Source of the DNA: JAUXJB01 sp965226855
Lineage (GTDB): Bacteria; Myxococcota_A; UBA9160; SZUA-336
Assembly (NCBI GenBank): GCA_965226855.1
Contig: CBDDEE010000031.1
Location: forward strand, 1 to 64,000
Direction: 5' to 3'
DNA length: 64,000 nt
The translations under genes and the position numbers were made by a program. The stretch's first letter is position 1. Each line of letters opens with the position of its first letter. A model generated the notes under the pieces. That model searched no databases and was not told the DNA's origin. It saw nothing but the letters and a program-made list of their open reading frames with translations. Shown here piece after piece: positions 1-8,733 of the stretch.

Positions 1-51
1 TCGTCCGGAGCCGCGACCTTGCCTGCTGCTTCTGCGGGACCCCGGGAGCGA

Positions 52-2241
52 TCAGACAGTCGTCAGACGGAGCTCGTCGAGGCGCCTCCGCCGCGAGAGA
101 GCTCCGGTGCTGTCGATAAGGCGCGCGATGAGGTCGAGGTCGGCCTGCGGGCGGTACGCGCGATCGGTGTGGACTCGCGCTCTCACCAACGCCAACCTCG
201 CATCGATCTCCTGGGTCCGCGCCTCCCTCCCCGGCGCCGTCGCCACATCGAGCGCCCGCTCCGCCGACTCGTGCGCCCGCTCCAGCTCGCCGCACTCGAG
301 CAGTGCCTCCGCGAGGGACGCCCGGTCCTGCGCCTCGAACTCGCGGAAGGCGTCGAACTCCTCGATGATGGCGAGCTCTTCCGCGAAGGCGCGAGCCGAC
401 TCGGCGTAGCTGCCCCGAGAGAGGTGGGCCAGGCCGAGAGCTTTGCGCGCCCCGGCGCGCAGGTGGGGCGAGCCGTAGGACTCGGCGATCTCGAGGAGGG
501 GGGCGGCGACGGCCATCGCTGCGTCTGCGTCTGCGTCACCGCAGCGGTAGAGCACCAGGACGCGGCCGAGGCCGACCAGGAGATGTGTGCGGGCGTCCTC
601 GGAGAGACGCGCGGCCCGGCCGGCACGCTCCTGCAGGCGTAGCGCGTCGTCGAAGCGGCCGCGCTCGGCGGCGAGCAGCGCCTGGAACATGGGCATAAAG
701 GCGTTGAGCGCGAAGCGCCCGAACTCGCTTACCCACGCCGGATCGGCGGGTGCGAGCGACTCGTAGGGGGCCGCCGCGCGTTCGGCCTCGTCGAGCTCCC
801 CGCAGAACAGGCAGCCCGCGGTGACTTCGTAGCTCCCGGCCGCCTGCATCTCCGGGTCGCCGACCTGCTCGGCGAGGCGGGCGACCTCGCGCATGAGCTC
901 CAAGGACTCGCGCAGGCGGCCCTTGGAGACGAGTGCGACGCCGTAGCCCTGGATCAGGCGTGCGAGCCCGGCCGGGTCGTCGCGGCTCGAGACGATGCGG
1001 CGGCCGCCCTCGAACAGCCGCTGGGCCTCCGCGTCATCCATGCCGAGCTGCCAACCGCCGAGTAGGATCTGCGTGCGGGCCTGCAGATTGAGCGCGTCGG
1101 TCTCCGGCGTCGCGGGCGCGTCCTCGAGCAGGTCGCAGACCGCGTTCCAGTGGCGGGCACACTCGGCCTGGCTGCGCGGCAGCAACCATTCAGCGGCTCG
1201 CTCGTGCCAGCGTGCAGCGGCGACGGGCTCGCCGGCGCGCTCGCGGTGCCAGGCCAGCTCGGCGGCGCGCTCGTCGAGGACGCGCGGGTCGTCGGCCTCC
1301 AGCCAGTCGGCCACTTCCCGGTGGACGGCGGCGCGGCGCTCGCCGAGCTGCGACTGGTAGGCCACCTCCTGCGTGAGCGGGTGCTTAAAGGCGTAGCGCG
1401 CCACGGGGTAGAGCTCGGCCTCGTGCAGGAACTCGCCACGGCGCAGGGCGGCGAGTGCAGCGGCGAGCTCGGGCTCGGCCAGCCCGGCGAGCTGGCCTGC
1501 GAGCGGCCCGGGGAACTCGCGCCCCACCACTGACGCCGCCTGAAGCACGCGCTTCTCGCGCTCGGGCAGGCGGTCGATGCGCGCGGCGAGCACGCTCTGC
1601 ACTGTCGGCGGGAGCGGCACCTGGTCGAGTGGGCGCGTCAGCCGGTAGGCGCCGCGCTCGCCCTCGAGGCTCCCGTCCTCGATCAGCGATTGCACCACCT
1701 CCTCGGCGAAGAAGGGGTTCCCCCCGGTGCGCTCGGCGATGCGTGCGAGGAGCTCGCGCACGCTCGGGTCACCGCCGATCCAGTCGCGCACCAGCTCCCG
1801 CGCCGCCTCGGGGCCGAGTGGCTCCAGCGTGAGCTGCTGGTAGGTAGGGTGCTTCATCCACTCGGCCGCGTACTCGGGGCGGAAGTTCAAGAGCGCCAGC
1901 CCGCACGTAGAGGGAATCAGGTCGACCAGGTCGGCCACGAACCCGTCGCTCGGCGCGTCGAGCCAGTGCAGGTCCTCGATCAGGCTCACGACGGTGCGTG
2001 AGCGCGTGTCGGCCTGGACAATGCGCCGGAAGGTCTCGCGGATCTGGCGCTGGGCCAGCTCGGGGTCCAGGCGCGGGCCGGGGCGCTCGGGATCGGGCAC
2101 ACCGAGGAAGTCGAAGAGCAGGGGGAGCGCGTCGGCGAAAGAGGGGTCGAGCAGCAGCAGCGCGCCGGCGATCTTCTCGCGCGCGGCGCGGTCGTCGTCG
2201 GCCGGGGAGATGCCGAAGCGGCTGCGGAACATCTCGAGCAT
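52..2241 (-). CDS. 5'-truncated adenylate-cyclase-type AAA ATPase with TPR-like tail
   Basis: This is the C-terminal part of a large regulatory ATPase of the AAA_16/adenylate-cyclase-associated type. A Walker B-like strand VVSLIEDLHWLDAPS lies at residues 84-98, and RTGGNPFFAEEVVQ follows near residue 170. The rest is alanine- and leucine-rich helical sequence typical of TPR-like tails in this family. There is no Walker A motif and no N-terminal cyclase or kinase domain. The same frame stays open upstream to 2322, and family-like sequence (HGRTIPLRP) continues to about 2298, so the ATG at 2241 is only the first start codon left inside a truncated gene. At about 2298 it abuts the upstream region of a plus-strand monooxygenase. 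It is probably non-functional. The family call is fairly sure; the original regulatory role is unknown. Confidence 0.75.
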   Translation of the reverse strand: MLEMFRSRFGISPADDDRAAREKIAGALLLLDPSFADALPLLFDFLGVPDPERPGPRLDPELAQRQIRETFRRIVQADTRSRTVVSLIEDLHWLDAPSDGFVADLVDLIPSTCGLALLNFRPEYAAEWMKHPTYQQLTLEPLGPEAARELVRDWIGGDPSVRELLARIAERTGGNPFFAEEVVQSLIEDGSLEGERGAYRLTRPLDQVPLPPTVQSVLAARIDRLPEREKRVLQAASVVGREFPGPLAGQLAGLAEPELAAALAALRRGEFLHEAELYPVARYAFKHPLTQEVAYQSQLGERRAAVHREVADWLEADDPRVLDERAAELAWHRERAGEPVAAARWHERAAEWLLPRSQAECARHWNAVCDLLEDAPATPETDALNLQARTQILLGGWQLGMDDAEAQRLFEGGRRIVSSRDDPAGLARLIQGYGVALVSKGRLRESLELMREVARLAEQVGDPEMQAAGSYEVTAGCLFCGELDEAERAAAPYESLAPADPAWVSEFGRFALNAFMPMFQALLAAERGRFDDALRLQERAGRAARLSEDARTHLLVGLGRVLVLYRCGDADADAAMAVAAPLLEIAESYGSPHLRAGARKALGLAHLSRGSYAESARAFAEELAIIEEFDAFREFEAQDRASLAEALLECGELERAHESAERALDVATAPGREARTQEIDARLALVRARVHTDRAYRPQADLDLIARLIDSTGALSRRRRLDELRLTTV

Positions 2242-2341
2242 GGGGCGCAGCGGGATGGTGCGGCCGTGGGCGAGCCCGTGCGCCTCCAGCGGGAACTCTG
2301 GACCTGATAATATTGAGCAAGATCAAAAGAAGGAGGCTTTC

Positions 2342-3419
2342 ATGGAAGCTGGCTTTTTCACCATGCCCCTCCACCCACCCGGGTCAGACATCACCAAGAC
2401 CCTGGATGACGACCTAGAACAGATCGTTACGCTCGACCAGCTGGGGTACAAGGAAGCGTGGATCGGCGAGCACTTCACCACGGTGTGGGAGAACATCTCA
2501 GCCCCAGACCTCTTTATCGCGAACGCCTTGGCTAAGACGAAGAACATCATCCTCGGCACTGGCGTCAGCTGCATGCCCAACCACAACCCGTTCGTCATCG
2601 CCCACCGTATCGCCCAGCTGGACCATATGGCCCACGGCCGATTCCACTGGGGCGTGGGTTCTGGTGGTTTCCCGGGGGACTTCGAGGTCTTCGGGTTCGA
2701 CCCCTCCACCGGCGAACACCGGCACATGACTCGTGACGCCGTGGACACCGTTCTCCAGCTCTGGGAGAACCCCCAGCCCGGTGTATACGGACCATAAGTG
2801 GTGGCGATTTTCGGTGCCCGAGCCGGTGGACGAGATCGGCATGCGCTTCCATTTGAAGCCCTACCAGAAGCCTCACCCCCCCATTGCCGTTGCCGGCGTG
2901 GGGGTCAAATCCGATACCCTGCTCATGGCAGGTCAGCGCAATTGGATCCCGATGAGCATCAACTTCGTACCGGCGCGGGTCCTCAAGACCCACTGGGAGG
3001 CTGTGGACGAAGGGGCGCACGAGACCGGCGCGAAGGCGGACCGCTCAAATTGGCGCATCGCCCGAGAAGTATACATTGCCGACACCACTGAGGAGGCGAG
3101 GCTGGATGCGCTACACGGAGTCCTAGCCCGCGACTATGAGAGGTACATCAGACCCCTTTTGTCGCGGATAAAGATGCTGGATCTGCTCAAGGTCGACCCT
3201 GAGATGCCCGATGCCGACCTCACAACAGAGTACATGGTGGACAACATCTGGTTGGTGGGCAGCGCCGACGATGTGGCCGATAAGCTGCGGCGACTCTACG
3301 ATGACGTGGGCGGCTTCGGAGTCCTACTTGCCATGGCCCACGAGTGGCTGCCCAAGGACAAGTGGGTACGCTCAATGACCTCGTTAGTAAGGGACGTATT
3401 GCCTAGGCTTCCGAACTAG
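2342..3419 (+). pseudogene. LLM-class flavin-dependent monooxygenase, frameshifted
   Basis: A luciferase-like (bacterial luciferase/F420 fold) oxidoreductase that would oxidise a small organic substrate with reduced FMN or F420. The start at 2342 has a strong AGGAGG ribosome site 8 bases upstream. The N-terminal half reads EAGFFTMPLHPP, then the family-typical EAWIGEHF and LDHMAHGRFHWGVGSGG segments. The frame ends at a TAA just after 2784. The +1 frame continues directly with YTDHKWWRFSVPEPVDE and runs to a TAG at 3417. One base appears to be missing near 2784-2787, where GTATAC would need one more A. Together the parts give a normal-length protein of about 358 residues. It lies 65 bases before a SnoaL-like gene, suggesting a small catabolic operon. 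The lesion could be real or an assembly indel. Confidence 0.85.
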
Positions 3420-3484
3420 AGTCCTGCAGGTGGCCGTCGAGCAGCGGTTGGTGCCCGGGCATCCGCATTAGGGGAGAGAAGCCC

Positions 3485-3940
3485 ATGACCCACGAAGAGA
3501 TGGTCCACGAACTCTGGGACTGTGAAAAGATCCGCGAACTCACTTATGAATACGGGCTGGCCATCGAGGCCCAGGACGCCGAGCGGCTCGTAAACCTATT
3601 CACGGAAGGTGGTTCAGTGGACTTCAGCTCGCTCGGTCGCGGCCTGATCGAGGGCCGCGAGGCCATGAAGGAATTCTACACAGCGACCTGGCAACTCAAA
3701 GTGAAGCCCTTTTTCACCAACCACGTCATACGCATCGACGGCAACCGCGCGAGCGGATGGTGCTCCCTGGAGAATCGTGCGACCCGCGGTGACGACTCCA
3801 TGATCGGGGCCGGCCGGCTCCACGACAAGTACGAGAAGATCGACGACGAGTGGAAATTCAGGTCTCGCCGGGTCGAGATGTTCTACTTCGTACCGCTAGC
3901 CGAAGGCTGGGCGAGCGACGCGGGACTCGGTCGTTTGTAG
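3485..3940 (+). CDS. SnoaL-like (NTF2-fold) small protein
   Basis: A 151-residue protein of the SnoaL-like/NTF2 superfamily, a cone-shaped fold used by small isomerases, dehydratases and hydroxylase partners. The N-terminal helix ends in the family-typical LTYEYGLAIEAQDAERLVNLF, followed by FTEGGSVDF, a conserved turn GREAMKEFY and C-terminal strands with a WKFRSRRVEMFYF ending. GGGGAGAG lies just before the ATG. It follows the LLM monooxygenase gene on the same strand, so joint action on one substrate is a reasonable inference, but the substrate is not visible. Length is normal and no lesion is seen. Confidence 0.8.
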   Translation: MTHEEMVHELWDCEKIRELTYEYGLAIEAQDAERLVNLFTEGGSVDFSSLGRGLIEGREAMKEFYTATWQLKVKPFFTNHVIRIDGNRASGWCSLENRATRGDDSMIGAGRLHDKYEKIDDEWKFRSRRVEMFYFVPLAEGWASDAGLGRL

Positions 3941-3960
3941 CTGCGGAACTACCATACGCG

Positions 3961-4497
3961 TCATACTGGATGCGCGCCGCACAGCGCGAACATCATGCGG
4001 CAGAATCGATCGGTTTTATTCGCCCAGGCGTGATTCGTGCCCCGTTGAATGAGCACATCGCCCGCCCGCATGAGGCGTTCTTCGGTATCCATCACCGCCC
4101 AGATCTCGCCGTCCAGCACCATCGCGTAGTCCACCGTATCGGTCTTGTGCATCGACGGATCACCATGGTCCCCGTCGGCGACGTGACGGGCCTGAAGCTG
4201 TTCGAACGCTTCGCTGCCGTCGGCGCCGTCCTTCCACGCTGAATCCGGAGGAAAGTCGACCACGCGGAACACAGTGCCTCTTTTCTCGGGCTCCAAATGC
4301 ACCGGACGATCGGTGTTGTCTTTTTCGCCGGTGTTATCGGCCGGACTATCGGTCGTCTCCCACAAATCCGTCACCGTTAGATTACCCATCTTGTCCATCA
4401 CTTGGACACAGGGCGCATCCCCATCCATTAGGAACTTGGACTTGCCGTTTCCATCATGCCCGGTGACCAATCGTCTTACAGGTTTGGTGCTCACCAT
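3961..4497 (-). CDS. Cupin-domain protein
   Basis: A 178-residue protein with one cupin_2 barrel in its C-terminal half (roughly residues 110-170). The barrel shows HKTDTVDYAMVLDGEIWAV and then DVLIQRGTNHAWANKT, which carry the first and second metal-site histidines of the fold. The N-terminal half (RRLVTGHDGNGKSKFLMDGD) resembles single-cupin proteins found beside aromatic or hydrophobic-compound oxidation genes. The start has GGAGG about 8 bases upstream. It is convergent with the SnoaL-like gene, with a 20-base gap. Function is probably metal-dependent isomerase, dioxygenase or ligand sensor; the sequence does not decide which. Confidence 0.75.
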   Translation of the reverse strand: MVSTKPVRRLVTGHDGNGKSKFLMDGDAPCVQVMDKMGNLTVTDLWETTDSPADNTGEKDNTDRPVHLEPEKRGTVFRVVDFPPDSAWKDGADGSEAFEQLQARHVADGDHGDPSMHKTDTVDYAMVLDGEIWAVMDTEERLMRAGDVLIQRGTNHAWANKTDRFCRMMFALCGAHPV

Positions 4498-4522
4498 TCC
4501 CGCCTCCGATCAGTGAGTTATC

Positions 4523-4543
4523 TATCTTGTATAGTAGAAGATA
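4523..4543. promoter_or_regulatory. Possible operator upstream of the cupin gene
   Basis: An AT-rich inverted repeat, TATCTT-N9-AAGATA, lies about 25 bases before the cupin start in otherwise GC-rich DNA. The spacing and position suit a repressor operator of the TetR type overlapping the promoter. No regulator gene is adjacent, so this is only suggestive. Confidence 0.3.
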
Positions 4544-4599
4544 TCACGCCGTAGAGGCAATCCGTAAGTAAGTGGATTTGACGGCAAGAGCACTCTTCA

Positions 4600-4680
4600 A
4601 TGCCGTTCGCAATGACCGACAACGATTGCGAGATCTACTATGAAACGCGCGGCGATGGAGGGCATAGGATAAACAGGCTG
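4600..4680 (+). pseudogene. Remnant of an alpha/beta hydrolase N-terminus
   Basis: The first residues MPFAMTDNDCEIYYETRGDG match the usual start of small alpha/beta hydrolases (M-P-x-A-x-T-x-x-x-x-I-x-Y-E-x-R-G-x-G). The next expected element, the oxyanion-hole strand with HG, is absent. The frame turns into unrelated sequence near 4670 and stops at 4782. This is therefore a broken 5' end, not a gene. The identification rests on about 20 residues only. Confidence 0.4.
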
Positions 4681-5268
4681 CGTTCTGGCTCGAGGTCCGA
4701 GTATGGGCGTTATGTCAAGCCCCTACGGGGACCCCGCGGCGGGGCGATTTCAAGCTGCGCCGGTGGCCGCGCAGCGCCCTGATCGGCGGTCCGATGGGCG
4801 TCTCGGCGGTGCGGCGCTGCAAGGTGCCGGCACGCGGGCGAGCGTGGGCCATGGGCCCGCGGGGTGGGGTTCGGCAGCGCGCTGCAGTGGCCTTGCGAGC
4901 GAGTGCGACTCGGGGACGAGCGGCTACGGCTCGTCGTGGACCGGTGACTGATCGAAGAGCCTGTCGTCCTCAGCCTGACCCAGGTCTGGGGTGTCAGCCG
5001 CCGCGGGCTCGAGCGGGGGCGCGCGTGCTGGAAGCTTCAGGCATTCGAGGATCTCCCGCGGCACCGTGGGATCTTCGATGCGTCGAGGCAGACACGGACA
5101 TGCTGGTCCACCTCGAAAGGCGCCCAGGCCAGGATGATGGCGCGGACACCCGACAGCCCGGGGTGCAGTCCGTCGACGAGCTGAGACCCGGCCGCATCGT
5201 CGTGCCCAGGGCACCTCCCTCGAAGCGCGAGATGAGGGTGGCGGTCACGGCGTTCACCACTTCCCGCG
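4681..5268. other. Decayed stretch without an intact gene
   Basis: No frame gives a convincing intact protein here. On the minus strand three successive frames look coding-like between about 5300 and 4920 (TATLISRFEGGALGT, then HPGLSGVRAIILAWAPFEVD, then IEDPTVPREILECLKLP), as if one gene had taken two frameshifts. I do not recognise the family. The stretch sits between a hydrolase remnant and a mauD remnant, so it is probably a scrapyard of gene ends. Confidence 0.35.
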
Positions 5269-5269
5269 G

Positions 5270-5592
5270 TGCGCATCCTGGCGCGGAGTGAGCGCGACTG
5301 GCTTGATGTCGTGCTGGCGAGCGACGGTGATGACGCCGACCACGCCGCCTACGTGCGGCGCAAGAACCTCGGCGCACTGCCGTATGTCGTCTCGCGCGAG
5401 CTGGGCCTACGTTTTCGTGTGGGTCACCTGCCGCACGCCGCGCTCGTCGGCGAGAACGGCGTTGTCGTTGCCGCCGGGCTTACCAACACCCGCGAGCACG
5501 TCGAAAGCCTGCTCGAGGCCAAGCGCCGCGGCGTGGGTTCGCTGCGGAGTATCTGGAGCTCGACTCGCTCCGCAAAGCCTGAGGAGCAGTGA
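5270..5592 (+). pseudogene. mauD: 3' remnant of mauD (methylamine dehydrogenase accessory protein)
   Basis: The 107 residues match the C-terminal part of MauD, the membrane-bound thioredoxin-like protein needed to form disulfides in the methylamine dehydrogenase small subunit. Typical features are LGALPYVVSRELGLRFRVG, then LPHAALVGENGVVVAAGL and the closing TREHVESLLEAKRRGVGS. The N-terminal membrane anchor and the thioredoxin CxxC region are missing, because upstream sequence is unrelated. No other mau gene is seen in the window. It is a 5'-truncated, presumably dead gene, and a sign that the lineage once had or took up methylamine-oxidation genes. Some RNA-coding-like minus-strand sequence follows up to 5830 without a recognisable product. 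Confidence 0.65.
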
Positions 5593-5829
5593 GATGCCTA
5601 CGGCAGCAATGCTCTACTACGCGTTTCGGTGCAGACAGCGGATTCTGGGAGTTCTCGTCGGGTAGGGTCAGACGGAAGAGGGAAGGGGCCTCGGCTCGTC
5701 GTCGGGTCTTCGCGTCAGCCGCAGACAGCGCTCGCGGAAGCGCGGCTCGATGTAGCGCTGCCACCGCCCCGCCGCGACTCGCGAAAGACGAGGGGGCGGC
5801 GATCCTCGGCGGGAACGCGCTCGAGCTGC

Positions 5830-7221
5830 TCAGGCCCGGACGTCATCGAAGCTGACGTTCGACTCCTCGCGCTTGGGCCCGCCGCCACAGGCGCGGCGCA
5901 GCTCCGGCGCGACCTCTTCGGCGAAGGCCTGCATCTGGTCCTCTACCTCGCGCCCCGAGAAGCCGCCGGTCTCGAACCAGGTGTGGAACATGAAGTCGTC
6001 GTAGCCGCAGACCTCCTTCACGCGCAGGATGGCCTCCCCAACTTCGGCGGGCGTACCGAACAGGGCGATCTCAGCGTCGAGCAGGTCCTGCGCGTCGATC
6101 AGTTTGTTGAGATCGAAGTCCTCGACCTCCTCGCCGCGCACCGCGGCGAGGAGGGCGCCGAAGCCGAAGGGTCCGTAGTAGTGCCACTGCAGCTCGAGGC
6201 CGAGCTTGAAGCGCTCGAGCTCCCGCTCGCGGTCCTGGCCGGGCAGGACGAGGTGGATGTAGCGGCAGGTCACGATGCCGCGGCGCTTCTCCGCGTCCCA
6301 GCCGAACTTGAAGGGTCCCCGCTGCAGGCGGTCGGGCCAGCCGTGCTTCTCGGCGGCCTCGTAGTAAAGGCCGATGCGCTTCTTCAGGAAGGCATTGGGC
6401 TCCGCAATGAAGTAGCCGTTCACGCCGTGCTGGGCGGCCCAGTCGATGGAGCGCGGACTCGTGAGTGGCTCCCAGATCTGCGGGTGCGGCTTCTGGAGCG
6501 GCTGCGGGAAAACACTGATCTCCTTCAGCGTGGTGGTTGTCGCCAGCACCGGGTTCCCGACCGCGTACATGTCGGGGGCGCCCAGCTTCAGCACGTCCTC
6601 GACCTCGCGCTCCACCTTGTCCAGGCCGAAGTAGGCGATCGTACCGGCGTGATTCCACTTGGTGTAGGTCGGCGGGATCGAGAAGAACTCGCCGTGGTGC
6701 GACATCGAAGGCTCCGTCCAGGCCTTGATGATCGTGTCGTAGGCCTCCTGGAAGGCCGCACGGTTGCGCTCCTGATCCTGGATGGTGGAGCCGAAGGGCT
6801 TGCCGAAGGTCTCGTTCTCGCGCGGCTGGTAGCCCCGGCCGATCCCGCACTCCACGCGACCGCCGCTCAGGACGTCGAGCATCGCGACCTGCTCGGCGAA
6901 GCGGATGGGGTGGTGCCACGTGATGATGCTCGCGGCCTGGCCCAGACGGATGCGGCGCGTGTTCGCTGCGATCGCCATCTCGCTGAAGAGCGGATTCGGG
7001 CTGAACTCTGCGCCCTCTGGCTGAAAGTGGTGCTCCGTCTGGAACCAGTAGTCGAAGCCGAGGCGGTCGGCGAGGATGCCCTGCCGGACCTGGTTCACGA
7101 CCATGCGCTGGTTCGCGGCGTGAACGTCGGCGAGCGAGCCGTCGTTCACGACGACACCGTTCGGCGTGCGGATGGGCGGCAGATCCGAGGCACCGTTGTG
7201 AAAGACGCCGATCTCGAGCAT
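5830..7221 (-). CDS. LLM-class flavin-dependent oxidoreductase
   Basis: An intact 463-residue luciferase-like monooxygenase. The N-terminus MLEIGVFHNGASDLPP is followed by the barrel segments DRLGFDYWFQTEHHFQPEG, RIRLGQAASIITWHHPIR and LSGGRVECGIGRGYQPRE, all characteristic of the family. A substrate-side segment YTKWNHAGTIAYFGLDKVE lies near the middle, and the C-terminus keeps the FGTPAEVGEAILRVKEVCG element. AGGAGG lies 7 bases before the ATG. It is longer than the usual 330-380 residues, mainly in the middle and the C-terminal part. The cofactor (FMN or F420) and substrate are not determined by sequence. It stands alone on the minus strand next to IS remnants. Confidence 0.85.
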   Translation of the reverse strand: MLEIGVFHNGASDLPPIRTPNGVVVNDGSLADVHAANQRMVVNQVRQGILADRLGFDYWFQTEHHFQPEGAEFSPNPLFSEMAIAANTRRIRLGQAASIITWHHPIRFAEQVAMLDVLSGGRVECGIGRGYQPRENETFGKPFGSTIQDQERNRAAFQEAYDTIIKAWTEPSMSHHGEFFSIPPTYTKWNHAGTIAYFGLDKVEREVEDVLKLGAPDMYAVGNPVLATTTTLKEISVFPQPLQKPHPQIWEPLTSPRSIDWAAQHGVNGYFIAEPNAFLKKRIGLYYEAAEKHGWPDRLQRGPFKFGWDAEKRRGIVTCRYIHLVLPGQDRERELERFKLGLELQWHYYGPFGFGALLAAVRGEEVEDFDLNKLIDAQDLLDAEIALFGTPAEVGEAILRVKEVCGYDDFMFHTWFETGGFSGREVEDQMQAFAEEVAPELRRACGGGPKREESNVSFDDVRA

Positions 7222-7253
7222 GTCTGGTCCTCCTGTGTGTCGGGGTAGTATGG

Positions 7254-7451
7254 CTAGTGTCGTGTCCCAGCAACAGCTTTAAAGTCGCTCGATCTCGCTT
7301 CGATGTGGCGTAAGAACTGCAGGAACTCCTGGTGGCGATGCCGGCGCTTGCATTGGGTGGGCACCCGACCCGACGCGATGTCGAGCGGTTGCCAGCGGCA
7401 GGACGTAGGCCTGGCTAGGTTCATAGTGTCTGACGATTGGTCGAAGCCCAC
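7254..7451 (-). pseudogene. Remnant of an IS630-family transposase
   Basis: The segment DIASGRVPTQCKRRHRHQEFLQFLRHIEA is the family-typical piece of IS630 transposases around the second catalytic block (consensus like ATGKVIGxCYxRHRHQEFLxFL). The preceding residues RHYEPSQAYVLPLATA, in a neighbouring frame, look like the strand just before it. Both ends are missing. IS copy A lies immediately upstream in the remnant's reading direction. It is a dead fragment. Confidence 0.6.
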
Positions 7452-7458
7452 CCCCTAG

Positions 7459-8729
7459 CAGGCTGCTGAAAAACTCCTCATCGAAGGGTACCTTTGAGGG
7501 AAGCCCCAAGGGGGAGATGTGAGAGGACCGCAGACGCTTCAGGGTGGGATCTTCAGCTACGTATCGCTGGAGTCCCGGATTCCCGAGGACCATCCGCTTC
7601 GAGCGATCCGGCGACTGGTGGACGCGGCGCTGGAGCAGCTGTCGCGACGCTTCGATGGTATCTACGCCAAAGGGGTCGGCCGACCGTCGGTCCCGCCGGA
7701 GCAGCTGTTGCGGGCGCTGCTGTTGCAGGTGCTGTACACGATCCGGAGCGAGCGCCAGCTGATCGAGCAGATCGACTACAACCTGCTCTACCGCTGGTTC
7801 GTGGGCCTGGAGCTGGACGATGAGGTGTTCAGCGCGACGGTGTTCACCAAGAATCGGGAACGGCTGCTGAAGGGCGAGATCGCTCAGCATTTCTTCGAGG
7901 CGGTGCTGGCGCAGGCGGAGTCGGAGGGGTTGGTGTCATCGGAGCACTTCACGGTGGACGGGACGCTGATCGAGGCGTGGGCGAGCCAGAAGAGCTTCGT
8001 GCGCAAGGACGAGAAGCGCAGGGACGATGACGACCCGGGCAACCCGACGGTCAACTTCCGGGGCGAGAAGCGGAGCAACCAGACGCATGCGTCGAGGACG
8101 GATCCGGACGCCCGACTGGCGGGGATGAGGGGCCAGGGCGCGCGGCTCGCGTATCAGGGACACGTCGTGACGGAGAACCGCAACGGCCTGGTGGTGGCGG
8201 CGAAGCTCACTCAGGCGTCGGGGTATGCGGAGCGCGAAGCGGCTCTCGAGATGGTGCTGGGTCTGGGGGGCGCTCGCCGGATCACCCTGGCTGGAGACAA
8301 GGGCTACGACGCCAAGAGCTTTGTGCAGGCGCTTCGGGCCTGGAGCGTTACCCCGCACGTGGCACAGAACACGACGAACCGCCGAAGCGCGATCGATCGA
8401 AGGACCACAGGACACCCGGGCTACGAGGTGAGCCAGCGCTTCCGCAAACGGGTGGAGGAGGTGTTTGGCTGGATGAAGACGGTGGGCTTGATGCGCAAGA
8501 CCCGGCACCGGGGCACGGATCGGGTCGGCTGGGTCTTCACCTTCACTGCTGCGGCCTACAACCTGGTCCGTATCCGCAACCTGTTGGAGGCGACATAGCT
8601 CATGATCCCGCAAGATCTACCCGTGCGACACCGAACCGGTTCGTACCGGGAACGGCGATCCCTCTCCCTGCTCGGCACGCCTCCCGTCAGAGGCGTCCCG
8701 CCCAACCCAGTCACTTTCTCCGCAGCCTG
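7459..8729 (+). mobile_element. IS5-like insertion sequence, copy A
   Basis: A 1271-bp element flanked by CTAG at 7455-7458 and 8730-8733. Terminal inverted repeats are imperfect: the left end CAGGCTGCTGAAAAACT and the right end, read inward, CAGGCTGCGGAGAAAGTGACT. CTAG fits the YTAR target duplication known for part of the IS5 family, but it is palindromic, so duplication and element end cannot be separated with certainty. Two further copies of identical length lie at 20426-21696 and 55996-57266 and differ by only one or two bases in the part compared, so transposition was recent. Its right CTAG is shared with the next IS. Confidence 0.9.
7519..8598 (+). CDS. IS5-like transposase, copy A
   Basis: A 359-residue DDE transposase. 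The N-terminal DUF772-like region reads HPLRAIRRLVDAALEQLSRRF and PPEQLLRALLLQVLYTIRSE. The catalytic RNase H fold shows FTVDGTLIEAWAS (first Asp), LAGDKGYDAKSFV (second Asp) and RKRVEEVFGWMKTVG (Glu). The start is a GTG just after a GGGGGAG ribosome site; no better ATG exists. The protein is the same as that of copy B and differs from copy C at residue 15 (Val here, Leu in C). It should be functional. Confidence 0.9.
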   Translation: MRGPQTLQGGIFSYVSLESRIPEDHPLRAIRRLVDAALEQLSRRFDGIYAKGVGRPSVPPEQLLRALLLQVLYTIRSERQLIEQIDYNLLYRWFVGLELDDEVFSATVFTKNRERLLKGEIAQHFFEAVLAQAESEGLVSSEHFTVDGTLIEAWASQKSFVRKDEKRRDDDDPGNPTVNFRGEKRSNQTHASRTDPDARLAGMRGQGARLAYQGHVVTENRNGLVVAAKLTQASGYAEREAALEMVLGLGGARRITLAGDKGYDAKSFVQALRAWSVTPHVAQNTTNRRSAIDRRTTGHPGYEVSQRFRKRVEEVFGWMKTVGLMRKTRHRGTDRVGWVFTFTAAAYNLVRIRNLLEAT

Positions 8730-8733
8730 CTAG

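Noticed and set aside
2342..3419. Programmed frameshifting in the LLM monooxygenase
   Set aside because: No slippery heptamer or downstream structure at 2784; a missing base explains it more simply.
5629..7248. 539-residue plus-strand open frame opposite the LLM monooxygenase
   Set aside because: It is antisense to a clear family member, has no recognisable domain and owes its length to high GC.
7279..7890. Long minus-strand open frame running from the IS630 remnant through IS copy A
   Set aside because: It is a shadow of the transposase frame; only the first 60 residues overlap real IS630-like sequence, in mixed frames. The same antisense frame appears at all three IS copies.
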